Source of the DNA: Thermoproteus uzoniensis 768-20
GTDB taxonomy: Archaea > Thermoproteota > Thermoprotei > Thermoproteales > Thermoproteaceae
Length of the DNA: 64,000 nucleotides
Direction: 5' to 3'
Assembly: GCF_000193375.1 (NCBI RefSeq)
Contig: NC_015315.1
Span: 1,124,622 to 1,188,621 of the forward strand
Position numbers and translations under genes: made by a program. Position 1 is the stretch's first letter; each line of letters starts with the position of its first letter. Below the pieces are notes generated by a model, which did no database searches, was not told the origin of the DNA, and saw only the letters and a program-made list of their open reading frames with translations. Positions 34,448-42,093 of this stretch are shown in pieces.

Positions 34448-35782
34448 ATGCCGTCGATAATACTGAACCCCAAGCCCTCGGCGTTGCAGAAGCCCCACTT
34501 GAACCTAGCCGTAATCGGACACGTAGACAATGGAAAGTCTACTCTCACCGGAAGGTTGCTCTATGAGACCGGCTACGTCGATGAGAAGGGCTTCAAGGAG
34601 ATCGAGGAGTTGGCCAAGAAGATGGGCAAGGAGGACTTCGCGTTCGCCTGGATTTTGGACAGGTTCAAGGAGGAGCGCGAGCGCGGCGTCACCATCGAGG
34701 CCACCCACGTCGGCTTTGAGACTAACAAGTACTTCCTGACCATAATCGATTTGCCAGGCCACCGCGACTTCATCAAGAACATGATCGTCGGCACCAGCCA
34801 GGCCGACGCGGCGATGTTAGTTATATCTGCTAGGCCGGGCGAGTTCGAGACCGCGATAGGCCCGCAGGGCCAAGGGAGGGAGCACTTGTTCCTCGCCAAG
34901 ACGCTGGGCGTGAACCAGCTGATAGTCGCCGTCAACAAGATGGACGTCGTCAACTACGACCAGAAGAGGTTCGACCAGATAAAGGCTGAGATAGTTAAGA
35001 TGTTGAAGCTCCTGGGCTACGACCCGAACAAGGTCCCCATAATACCGGTCAGCGCCGTGAAGGGCGACAATATCAAGACGAAGTCGTCCAACATGCCTTG
35101 GTACAACGGGCCGACCCTCCTTGAGGCTTTCGACGCTCTCGAGCCGCCGCAGAGGCCCATAGAGAAGCCTCTGAGGCTTCCGATACAGGACGTCTTCTCG
35201 ATCACCGGCGCCGGCACAGTGGTTGTGGGGAGGGTAGAGACGGGCGTGATAAAGCCCGGCGACAGGGTCATAGTCATGCCTCCGGCGAAGGTAGGCGACG
35301 TCCGCTCGTTGGAGACGCACCACATGAAGCTGGACGAGGCTAAGCCGGGCGACAACATAGGCGTGAACCTCCGCGGTATAGAAAAGGACGACGTGAGGCG
35401 CGGCGACGTCTTGGGCAAGGTGGATAACCCGCCGACTGTTGCTGAGGAGATCGTGGCGCGCATCATAGTGCTCTGGCACCCGACCGCCATAGGCCCCGGC
35501 TACGCGCCGGTCATGCACGTCCACACCGCCACCGTGCCTGTCCAGATAACCGAGCTCATATCCAAGCTCGACCCGAGGACGGGCCAGACCATAGAACAGA
35601 AGCCGCAGTTCATCAAGCAGGGAGACGTGGCCATGGTCAGGCTGAAGCCGCTGAAGCCCGTCGTCGTGGAGAAGTTCGGCGAGTTCCCGGCGCTGGGCCG
35701 CTTCGCGCTCCGCGACATGGGCAGAACCATAGCGGCGGGCCAAGTCGTAGAGGTCAAGCCGGCCCAGATACAGCAGAAGTAA
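34448..35782 (+). CDS. tuf: Translation elongation factor 1-alpha
   Basis: 444-residue GTPase delivering aminoacyl-tRNA to the ribosome. The P-loop GHVDNGKST, the switch II region DLPGHRDF, and VNKMD for guanine recognition are intact; domains 2 and 3 follow (SITGAGTVVVGRVETG, AIGPGYAPVMHVHTATV). The length is standard for archaea. A gttttaaata box about 25 bases before the ATG gives a leaderless start. As in other crenarchaea it is followed by the S10 gene, though here with a 294-base structured gap and a separate promoter. Confidence 0.98.
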   Translation: MPSIILNPKPSALQKPHLNLAVIGHVDNGKSTLTGRLLYETGYVDEKGFKEIEELAKKMGKEDFAFAWILDRFKEERERGVTIEATHVGFETNKYFLTIIDLPGHRDFIKNMIVGTSQADAAMLVISARPGEFETAIGPQGQGREHLFLAKTLGVNQLIVAVNKMDVVNYDQKRFDQIKAEIVKMLKLLGYDPNKVPIIPVSAVKGDNIKTKSSNMPWYNGPTLLEAFDALEPPQRPIEKPLRLPIQDVFSITGAGTVVVGRVETGVIKPGDRVIVMPPAKVGDVRSLETHHMKLDEAKPGDNIGVNLRGIEKDDVRRGDVLGKVDNPPTVAEEIVARIIVLWHPTAIGPGYAPVMHVHTATVPVQITELISKLDPRTGQTIEQKPQFIKQGDVAMVRLKPLKPVVVEKFGEFPALGRFALRDMGRTIAAGQVVEVKPAQIQQK

Positions 35783-35799
35783 TCCTCCATTTCAGAGCC

Positions 35800-35827
35800 A
35801 GAGCCGTCTCGGGCTCTCCATCGTTTT
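35800..35827 (+). terminator. Hairpin and T tract after the EF-1alpha gene
   Basis: Six-base arms agagcc (35800-35805) and ggctct (35812-35817) with a six-base loop begin about 18 bases after the stop and are followed by a T4 tract (35824-35827). Hairpins are not required for archaeal termination, but position and T tract fit a terminator. Confidence 0.4.
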
Positions 35828-35876
35828 GGCGTCGAGCCCGCACGCCGTTCTCTACACGACAGCGGTCAGAACAGCG

Positions 35877-36045
35877 TATAAAGGGCAAGAAGTCCTGTCC
35901 TCTACGGCGGGGCCGAAATATGCGGAGGATCTCCGAGGCGAGTTCGCCCTAGATGTTCGGGCGCCTCGCAACGCTGGCCTGTAAGGCCGGGTGGACGGGG
36001 CATCTGATAGGAGGCGTTCGCGGGTTGCCCTAAGGGTGGCGGGAA
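35877..36045 (+). other. Structured intergenic region, candidate non-coding RNA
   Basis: A good TATA box (tataaa, 35877-35882) would start transcription near 35905, but no gene begins until 36077, which has its own box. The sequence between is rich in perfect stems: CGGAG/CTCCG (35923-35935), CGAGGCG/CGCCTCG (35934-35940 with 35962-35968) and GGCCT/AGGCC (35976-35988). No tRNA, C/D-box or SRP RNA signature is recognisable. It could be an unknown small RNA, an atypical H/ACA-like RNA, or a leader. Confidence 0.35.
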
Positions 36046-36076
36046 AATTTATAAATCGTCTGGTTGACGGAGGGCC

Positions 36077-36397
36077 ATGAGCATGATTGCGCGAAGGCGG
36101 GTGAGGATTAGGCTCTACGGCACCAACTACTCGGATCTGGAGAATGTGGCCAGAGAGATCGTCGACATCGCTAAAAAGATGGGCGTGGATGTGAGCGGCC
36201 CCGTGCCCCTCCCCACAAAGAGGCTTATGGTGGTGACCAGGAAGGCCCCCTCGGGCGAGGGGTACCACACCTTCGAGCACTGGGAGCTCCGCATACACAA
36301 GAGGCTTATAGACGTGGAGGCCAACGACAAGGTGATAAGGAGGTTGATGACGATTAAAGTACCCGACACGGTCAAGATCGAGCTCCAGCTCATCTAG
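36077..36397 (+). CDS. rps10: 30S ribosomal protein S10
   Basis: 106 residues, the archaeal S10 that also binds the decoding head of the small subunit. RRRVRIRLYGTNYSDLENV, GPVPLPTKRLMVVTRKAP, HFEHWELRIHKR-type and the C-terminal VPDTVKIELQLI segments match the family. A atttataaat box lies 24 bases before the ATG; a second ATG two codons in is an equally possible start. Follows EF-1alpha as in most archaea. Confidence 0.96.
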   Translation: MSMIARRRVRIRLYGTNYSDLENVAREIVDIAKKMGVDVSGPVPLPTKRLMVVTRKAPSGEGYHTFEHWELRIHKRLIDVEANDKVIRRLMTIKVPDTVKIELQLI

Positions 36398-36586
36398 CCC
36401 GCCGCTTCTCTCAGCCTCCAGAGGCTAGACTGCGTGGCTTGAAGATAGCGCCGACAGTCGCGGCGAAATCCGCCTGGTGAGGAAAGCCGCTCCTTTCTCT
36501 TTCTCATGCGACTCTGCCGCTCCCTCTATGAGGGAGAAAGAGAGATGGGGGTCTGGATCACCCCTCTAGGTCTGAAAAAACGAGGT
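36398..36586. other. Convergent intergenic region with stem-loops
   Basis: Between the S10 gene and the convergent transporter gene. Pyrimidine tracts (cctttctctttctc, ~36491-36504) pair with a later gagaaagag (~36533-36542), enclosing a CTCCCT/AGGGAG hairpin. A T6 tract on the minus strand (36575-36580 area) just after the transporter stop is a likely terminator. No open frame or recognised RNA. Confidence 0.3.
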
Positions 36587-37693
36587 TTAGCGGGCGACTA
36601 CCGTCAGTACTATTAGGGCCGCTACGAGGGCTGCGGCGAAGGCGTATAGGTAGGCGTAGAGCTCGCCGACAGAGAATAGGAAGCCCATGGCTATGTTGGA
36701 TATGAAGAGCCCGAGGCTTCTCCCGGCCGTGAGAGCGCCCATGGAGACGCCCCACTCCTCTTCCCTCGATATGGAGGCGACTATGTAGGGCTCCAACGTC
36801 TCAACGACGCCTATGGAGAGGCCCAACAGCGCGGCGGCCGCCAGATAGAGCGCCAGAGAGCCCCCCAGCCCGAAGAGCAGGCTCGCGACGGCCGCTATAG
36901 CGTAGCCAGCGAAGGCCAAGGTCTTATAGCCCGTCGATTTGGCGAAGCCGACGGCGAGCCCCACGACGGCGGAGACGGCGAGGTAGAGGCCGTAGGCCGC
37001 TATGGAGATCACGTCGGAGCGGGTGTGTAGGAATATGCTGAGTATGGGAAAGCCGAAGCTGTAATATGTGAAGCCGAAGAGGGCCGAGGCGAGGGCCAGC
37101 GCAGTGACCTTTAGGCCGGGCGCCTGGGGCTTGGCGCCTCCCCTCCTCTCGCCTGCCCTGACCGAGGCCAACAACGCGGTCGAGGTTATGAAGAAGGGGA
37201 GAGTTATGAGGTAGGCCGCCGTGAAGCTGTAGCCTGCCAGCAATAGGGCGGCCATCACAGCTACGGATCCGACGCCGCCGCCTATGTCGAGGGCGTGCAG
37301 TATGCCGAAGGCCCTCTTCCTCTCCGCCTCGTCTGTCACCTCGGCCAGCATGGCCCTCCTAGCCGGCGTTCTGAAGTTGCGGGACCACCAACCTGCCAGG
37401 AAGAGGATGGGGGACAACACGGGCGAGTTGGCGAGCGCGGTGAACGACATGAGGGATATCAAGGAGTTGCCGAGGACGGCGACTCTCTTCCTGCCGTACC
37501 TATCCGCCGCGTAGCCGCCCAGCAGACCCATCAACGCGCCTCCGCCGTAGTTGAGGGCCTCGATTATGCCGTAGACGTATATGGGGAGTTTGAGAGCCGC
37601 CACTAACAACAGAGGCAACAACGCAATGGCTCCTTGGTAGCCGAGGTCGGCGAAGAAGGCGGAGAGCGATATCTTCCAGACCTCCCGGTTCAT
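36587..37693 (-). CDS. Major facilitator superfamily transporter
   Basis: 368 residues from the ATG at 37693, with about 12 hydrophobic segments. The loop between helices 2 and 3 has the MFS motif GGYAADRYGRKRVAVLGN, and LLGLSIGVVETLEP near helix 10 is typical of drug/efflux-type members. An in-frame start further upstream would place the N-terminus inside the divergent gene's promoter; a ctttattaaag box 23 bases before this ATG supports the choice. It shares that box with the divergent radical-SAM gene, suggesting joint control. Substrate unknown. Confidence 0.87.
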   Translation of the reverse strand: MNREVWKISLSAFFADLGYQGAIALLPLLLVAALKLPIYVYGIIEALNYGGGALMGLLGGYAADRYGRKRVAVLGNSLISLMSFTALANSPVLSPILFLAGWWSRNFRTPARRAMLAEVTDEAERKRAFGILHALDIGGGVGSVAVMAALLLAGYSFTAAYLITLPFFITSTALLASVRAGERRGGAKPQAPGLKVTALALASALFGFTYYSFGFPILSIFLHTRSDVISIAAYGLYLAVSAVVGLAVGFAKSTGYKTLAFAGYAIAAVASLLFGLGGSLALYLAAAALLGLSIGVVETLEPYIVASISREEEWGVSMGALTAGRSLGLFISNIAMGFLFSVGELYAYLYAFAAALVAALIVLTVVAR

Positions 37694-37736
37694 GACACGG
37701 CGACTGTTTCCTTTAATAAAGTATATCGGCCTTGCA
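37694..37736. promoter_or_regulatory. Shared bidirectional TATA box between transporter and radical-SAM genes
   Basis: The near-palindromic box CTTTAATAAAG (about 37711-37721) lies 22-23 bases from both the transporter ATG (37693, minus) and the radical-SAM GTG (37737, plus). A TATA-like box that reads almost the same on both strands can direct leaderless transcription either way. Only 43 bases separate the start codons. Confidence 0.6.
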
Positions 37737-38807
37737 GTGCTCTGGTTCCTCCTGACCACAGGCCGTTGCAACTTGAGGTGTAGCTACTGCGGGGGCTCGT
37801 TCGACCCGCGGCACTCGCCTTGGTCTGTGCAGTACGACCTTGAGGATCTAAGGGCGTTGCTCCGGAGGGATCCAGAGCCCGTCGTCTTCTTCTACGGCGG
37901 CGAGCCTCTCCTCAACCCGGCCTACATCATGAAGGTGATGGACTCTGTCAAGGCCAAGCGCTTCGGCATACAGACCAACGGGCTTCTGGCGAAGAGGCTA
38001 CCGCCTGAGTACTGGCGTAGGTTCGACGTGGTCCTCCTCTCTATTGACGGCGTGGAGGAGGTGACCGACCGCTATAGGGGGCGGGGGGTCTATAGGGCGG
38101 TCTTGAGGACGTTGAGGTGGCTGAAGGAAGAGGTTGGGTGCCGGTGCGAGGTGGTGGCGAGGATGGCGGTGGGGCGCGCGAGCGATATATACCGCGACGT
38201 GTCGCACCTGCTGTCCTTGGGCTTCGATAAGGTCCATTGGCAACTCAACGCTGTGTGGACAGACGAGTGGGACCCCCGCGAGTTCTTGGAGTGGGGCCGT
38301 TCAAGATATCTCCCCGGCATCGCTAGGCTCCGCGACTGGTTCCTCGCCGAGGCCGCAAGGGGCAGGCTGTTGGGCATCGTCCCGTTCCTCGGCATATACC
38401 GCGCCATGTTGTTGAGGCCGTACGACTGGATCCCTTGCGGGGCGGGGAGGCGCGCGTTCGCCGTAAATACCGACGGCAGGATTCTGGCTTGCCCCATAGC
38501 CGTCTCGGAGCGCTGGGCCACAGTCGGCGACGTTAAGAGAGGCGTCGTCAAAGCGGACTTCAAGCTCGACGATAGGTGTTCCAGGTGCGAGTACAGGCAT
38601 ATTTGCGGGGGGCGTTGTCTCTACACCCACTACGAGAAGTACTGGGGCGAGGAGGGCTTCGACGCAGTCTGCGAGATTACGAAGGCCACTATAAGGATAT
38701 TGGAGGAGGGGAAAGGGGTTCTCGAGGATCTATTGGCCCGGGGAGTCGTCAGGCAGGAGGATCTAGACTACGAGCCGATCCTCGACTCGACGGAAGTCAT
38801 ACCGTAG
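37737..38807 (+). CDS. Radical SAM enzyme with C-terminal Cys-rich (SPASM-like) domain
   Basis: 356 residues from the GTG at 37737. The [4Fe-4S]/SAM motif is C11-x3-C15-x2-C18 (GRCNLRCSYCGG); FFYGGEPLL follows at the position of the SAM-binding GGE motif. The C-terminal DRCSRCEYRHICGGRCLY carries the cysteines of an auxiliary-cluster SPASM/twitch domain, typical of enzymes that modify peptides. An ATG 45 bases upstream is in frame but overlaps the transporter start codon; the TATA position favours the GTG. Archaeal relatives are annotated as putative peptide-modifying enzymes; the peptide substrate is unknown. Confidence 0.87.
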   Translation: MLWFLLTTGRCNLRCSYCGGSFDPRHSPWSVQYDLEDLRALLRRDPEPVVFFYGGEPLLNPAYIMKVMDSVKAKRFGIQTNGLLAKRLPPEYWRRFDVVLLSIDGVEEVTDRYRGRGVYRAVLRTLRWLKEEVGCRCEVVARMAVGRASDIYRDVSHLLSLGFDKVHWQLNAVWTDEWDPREFLEWGRSRYLPGIARLRDWFLAEAARGRLLGIVPFLGIYRAMLLRPYDWIPCGAGRRAFAVNTDGRILACPIAVSERWATVGDVKRGVVKADFKLDDRCSRCEYRHICGGRCLYTHYEKYWGEEGFDAVCEITKATIRILEEGKGVLEDLLARGVVRQEDLDYEPILDSTEVIP

Positions 38808-38847
38808 GGCCCGGAGTCGATTTTTAAATATAGCACTGGGTAGTGCC

Positions 38848-39705
38848 GTGAGGACATACGCGTTCGTCGCCTTGCTGTTCGCCGCCGCATTGCTGGGGAC
38901 CTTGCCCTACCTCGCGGCCCCGTCCCAAGCCTCCGAGCAGATCTTGCCAGCGGCTCCCTACTCCTCCTCGAATACTGCTCCGGCCGCCGCGTACAATACG
39001 GCTCTGTTCGTCTCCCTGGCGGTCGCCGCCACGGTCTTTATATATTTAATCATGAAGTATAAGAAATTCTTCAAGGTATTTATAGCGGCTGTATGGTTCC
39101 TCGTGGTCCTCGGCGTCTTCTGGGCGTACGACCTCAAGTACTACGCGTGCGGCCTTCTGCCAGACGCGGCGGCCGAGGCCTTGTTCTACGCGCCGTTCGC
39201 CATCGCGCCTGCGATGATATACGCCATACTTAAGGCCCGTTTGGATCCGGCGATTGCGGTGTTCAGCGCATTTGCGGGGACGATGGTCGTGTGGATATTG
39301 CCTCCGCTGACGATCCTCGCCCTTCTAGCGATACTCCCCGTCTACGATCTGGTGATGGTATACTGGGGCCTTCTGGGCAAGATAGTCAAGAAGGCCAAGG
39401 AGGGCGTCTCCCGCGGACCTGGGCCCGAGGCCCCTAGGGAGCCGCCTCTGTTGGGCCTCATGGCCAAGGTGGGCGAGGTCTCCGTGGGGACCGGCGACTT
39501 CTTCGCCTACGCCGCGGCGCTCACCTTCGTCGGGATTAAATTCTCGCGCTACGGCTTGCTCCCCTCGCTCGCCGCCATAGCTCTAGGTGTCGTCTTAATA
39601 TATACGGGCTTTCTGCTCACCGTGAGGCTGTTGCTGAGGCGCTTCGGCTACGCCCCCGCGTTGCCCATACCTCTAGCCCTAGTAATGCCTCTGTTGTTGC
39701 TATGA
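38848..39705 (+). CDS. Presenilin-type intramembrane aspartyl protease
   Basis: 285 residues with about nine hydrophobic segments. The three hallmarks of the presenilin/signal-peptide-peptidase family (A22) are exact: Tyr166-Asp167 in PVYDLVM, the GxGD motif at 214-217 (VGTGDFF) and the PAL motif at 270-272 (YAPALPI). A short charged loop (residues ~178-205) separates the catalytic helices. Cleaves transmembrane segments of other proteins inside the membrane. GTG start with a tttttaaata box 23 bases upstream. The stop overlaps the next gene's start (ATGA). Confidence 0.9.
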   Translation: MRTYAFVALLFAAALLGTLPYLAAPSQASEQILPAAPYSSSNTAPAAAYNTALFVSLAVAATVFIYLIMKYKKFFKVFIAAVWFLVVLGVFWAYDLKYYACGLLPDAAAEALFYAPFAIAPAMIYAILKARLDPAIAVFSAFAGTMVVWILPPLTILALLAILPVYDLVMVYWGLLGKIVKKAKEGVSRGPGPEAPREPPLLGLMAKVGEVSVGTGDFFAYAAALTFVGIKFSRYGLLPSLAAIALGVVLIYTGFLLTVRLLLRRFGYAPALPIPLALVMPLLLL

Positions 39706-40064
39706 ACCTCGAGGAAGTTGTGCTGGCCATACTCTCGAAGTTCGGCGTACTGGACCTCAAGTCCATAATAGCCGTCATGGTGCTTCTGCGGGAGGAGGCG
39801 AAAATCGACGAGATCCCTCCGCCGGGGAGGCGGCTGAATATGCCCCAGCTCCTCCCGGTCATAGAGGGCCTTGTGGGTAAGGGCTACGTAGCTGTATATC
39901 AAGAGTTTGGGTCCTCCACGGTGAAGTATACGTTAACCAAGCTGGGCTCGGAGGCCGCCGCCAAGATCCAGATAAAAGGCCTTGACGAGCTTGCCAAGAA
40001 GTATCAGTTCCAGCTCGTCCCGTTGGCGTTCGTCGCTGTGCTGAGATATCCTCAGTATTGGTGA
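39702..40064 (+). CDS. Small winged-helix-like protein coupled to the presenilin homologue
   Basis: 120 residues. Helices LEEVVLAILSKFG, LKSIIAVMVLLREE and MPQLLPVIEGLVGKG, followed by a hairpin (YVAVYQEFGSSTVKYTLTKLG), have the order of a winged helix-turn-helix of the type found in archaeal transcription regulators. The start overlaps the protease stop by four bases, so the two are made together. A regulator that responds to membrane proteolysis is one possible reading; binding targets cannot be predicted. Confidence 0.7.
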   Translation: MNLEEVVLAILSKFGVLDLKSIIAVMVLLREEAKIDEIPPPGRRLNMPQLLPVIEGLVGKGYVAVYQEFGSSTVKYTLTKLGSEAAAKIQIKGLDELAKKYQFQLVPLAFVAVLRYPQYW

Positions 40065-40173
40065 TTCAGCAACTGTTGGCTCGACTTGTAGCGGATCCGG
40101 CCTTGTTGCCAGCGGAAAGACGGCGGCTCGTAGCAGTCGGAAATAGCTTTTATATAGTGGGCCGAGGGGTGCC

Positions 40174-40824
40174 GTGCTCGACGTGGAAAAGCTATACAAC
40201 GAGCTGAGGGAGTACGAGGAGGTTAGGGAGAGGGTTATACAGACCTCTATAAGGGTCACTAGGCTCAGCAAATCGGTGATCTACTCGCTCATTAGAGGCG
40301 ATGTCGAGGCCGCCGAGAGGCATCTGAAGGAGATGTCGGCCGCGGCGGCTGAGCTGAGGGACTTGATATCGAGATACCCCATGTTCTACAACAACGGGGC
40401 GCAGGGCCTGCAGGAGTACGTCGAGGCGTACTCCCTCTGGGTGTTCCTCAAGGAGGGCAGGCTCCCGAGCCGCGAGGAGGTCGGCGTGGACGTAATGACG
40501 TATCTAATGGGCGTCGCCGATGTGGCGGGGGAGCTGGGGAGGAAGGCCAACGAGGAGCTCGTGAGGAGAGACCTAAAGGCTGCGGAGTCCCTACGCGCGG
40601 CGGTGGAGAGGTTGTATCTGGACATGCTAGGCCTCGAGCCGCGCGACTTCGAGCTCAGGAAGAAGGTGGACTATATATCGAACCAGGCCAACTGGATAGC
40701 GGAAAAGCTTTTCTACGCGTCCACATGCCGCCAATTGTATGAAGTACGTCAAGGAAATAGTGAGGGAGCTGGGGCTGGGCGAGGCGACAGAGGAGGTGGA
40801 GAGACAAGTCGAGTCAATCCTTAG
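40174..40824 (+). CDS. Translin family RNA/DNA-binding protein
   Basis: 216 residues, mainly helical. ELREYEEVRERVIQTSIRVTRLSKSVIYSLIRGD is the usual translin opening, and QEYVEAYSLWVFLKEGRLPS with DVMTYLMGVADVAGELGRKA are its conserved core; archaeal translins form octameric rings that bind or cut RNA. GTG start with a ttttatatag box 23 bases upstream. The last ~25 residues (GNSEGAGAGRGDRGGG) look like out-of-frame translation, because another frame over the same bases reads as a good helix; see the entry at 40739. The C-terminus is therefore uncertain. Confidence 0.82.
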   Translation: MLDVEKLYNELREYEEVRERVIQTSIRVTRLSKSVIYSLIRGDVEAAERHLKEMSAAAAELRDLISRYPMFYNNGAQGLQEYVEAYSLWVFLKEGRLPSREEVGVDVMTYLMGVADVAGELGRKANEELVRRDLKAAESLRAAVERLYLDMLGLEPRDFELRKKVDYISNQANWIAEKLFYASTCRQLYEVRQGNSEGAGAGRGDRGGGETSRVNP

Positions 40825-40843
40825 AGGCCTCGGCTTGTTATGA
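40739..40843 (+). CDS. 34-codon frame overlapping the end of the translin gene
   Basis: Encodes an amphipathic helical peptide (MKYVKEIVRELGLGEATE then EVERQVESILRGLGLL). Its composition fits real coding better than the overlapping translin tail. It may be a tiny gene coupled to the amidase gene (stop and start overlap as ATGA), or the true C-terminus of translin after a one-base frameshift near 40730. I cannot decide from sequence. Confidence 0.4.
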   Translation: MKYVKEIVRELGLGEATEEVERQVESILRGLGLL

Positions 40844-42093
40844 TAAGGGAGATCGTTGAGAGGAATCTGGCAGACCCCGCATCTGTGAGAAGAGACGCCG
40901 AGGAGGCCCTCAGGAAGGCCGAGTCCGACCGCAACAACTACTTCCTAGCTCTCGACAGAGCTCTTCCCGAGAAGGCGGAGCACATCGCGGGGCTTGGGCG
41001 CGGCGGCCGCCTCTTCGGGCTTGTGCTGGCGGTGAAGGACAACATCGACGTGGCGGGGCTCCCCACGACAAACGGTGCGCCCTACGCCAAGTCGGTGCCC
41101 GGCAGATCGGCCGCCGTGGTGAGGATGCTGGAGGCCGAGGGGGCCTTGGTGCTCGGCAAGACCAACATGCACGAGCTGGCGCTGGGCGCCACCAACATAA
41201 ATCCCCATTTCGGCCCCACGAGGAATCCGCACGACCCCTCCAGAATCACCGGCGGCTCCTCGGGGGGATCCGCAGGCGCCGTGGCGGCCGGCGTAGCCCA
41301 CATAGCTCTCGGGACCGACACGGGGGGTTCCGTGAGGATCCCGGCGGCGCTGTGCGGGGTCGTGGGCTACAAGCCGGCCTACGGCTCTCTGCCTACCGAC
41401 GGCGTCAAGCCGCTCGCGCCCACCCTCGACCACGTGGGCCTCCTCGCCAAGACTGTCTCGGACGTGGCATACCTCATGGAGGTGTTAAGCGGCGTCAAGG
41501 CGGAGCCCCCTGCCCGCTTCCGCTTCGCTGTGTTGAGGGGCGTGGCCGAGGCCGACGACTACGTAGATAAGGCCTTCTGGCGCGCCGTCTCTGTACTGGA
41601 GGAGGCGGGGGGCGAGCGGTTCGAGGTGGAGGTGGACGCCAGGCGCTTCTCCTACGCAAGAGCCGCCATACTCCTCGCGGAGGCGGCCGCGGTCAACTGG
41701 GGCTACCTCAAGTCCTACGGCCAGTTCATGGGGCGCGACGTGGCGTCCCTCCTACGCGTCGGGGCGTCCCTCCCGGCGGTAGCCTACATAAAGGCGCTTG
41801 AGGTGCAGAGGGAGGCCAAGGCGTACTTCGCCTCGCTCCTAAAGAGGTACGACGCCCTGGCGACCCCCACCACCGCAATCGCCGCGCCGAGGATAGAGGA
41901 GGCCGACTCCATAGCGGTTAGGCCGAAGCTGTTGGCCTTCACCGAGCTCTTCAATCTGACGGGCCTCCCCGCCGTGTCTGTCCCCGCGCCAGCCCCCGGC
42001 CTGCCCGTGGGGCTACAGCTGGCCTCCTCCGACGACGAGAAGCTGTTGGGGATCGCCCTGGCCTACGAGCTCTCGGCTGGCCGACTAAGCTAA
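40840..42093 (+). CDS. Amidase signature family hydrolase
   Basis: 417-residue Ser-cisSer-Lys amidase. The Lys is in LAVKDNIDVAG, and the glycine/serine core GGSSGGSAGAVAAG is followed by LGTDTGGSVRIPA with the second Ser. GYKPAYGSLPTDGV and the C-terminal LFNLTGLPAVSVP match the family. It could be an amidotransferase A subunit (GatA), but it is shorter than the usual ~470 residues and no gatB or gatC lies beside it, so I prefer a general amidase. Its stop is directly next to the convergent metallo-hydrolase stop. Confidence 0.87.
   Translation: MIREIVERNLADPASVRRDAEEALRKAESDRNNYFLALDRALPEKAEHIAGLGRGGRLFGLVLAVKDNIDVAGLPTTNGAPYAKSVPGRSAAVVRMLEAEGALVLGKTNMHELALGATNINPHFGPTRNPHDPSRITGGSSGGSAGAVAAGVAHIALGTDTGGSVRIPAALCGVVGYKPAYGSLPTDGVKPLAPTLDHVGLLAKTVSDVAYLMEVLSGVKAEPPARFRFAVLRGVAEADDYVDKAFWRAVSVLEEAGGERFEVEVDARRFSYARAAILLAEAAAVNWGYLKSYGQFMGRDVASLLRVGASLPAVAYIKALEVQREAKAYFASLLKRYDALATPTTAIAAPRIEEADSIAVRPKLLAFTELFNLTGLPAVSVPAPAPGLPVGLQLASSDDEKLLGIALAYELSAGRLS

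Noticed and set aside
34244-34498. Open frame of 84 codons on the minus strand over the EF-1alpha promoter
   Set aside because: It overlaps the start and TATA box of EF-1alpha, has no conserved sequence and no promoter of its own.
34817-35743. Long open frame opposite to EF-1alpha
   Set aside because: Arg/His/Leu-rich shadow of a highly conserved GC-rich gene; no start signal.
36450-36500. Possible RNase P RNA (GACAGTCGC...GTGAGGAAAGCC resembles the conserved 5' core)
   Set aside because: No downstream partner for the P4 helix (GCGGCTT-like) and no ACAGAA-type 3' core within 250 bases on the same strand.
40061-40207. 48-codon frame starting in the stop of the winged-helix-like gene
   Set aside because: Overlaps the promoter and first codons of translin; the apparent GTGA coupling may be chance.
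40840-42093. Annotation as GatA of the tRNA amidotransferase
   Set aside because: Shorter than GatA and no gatB/gatC beside it; general amidase is the safer call.
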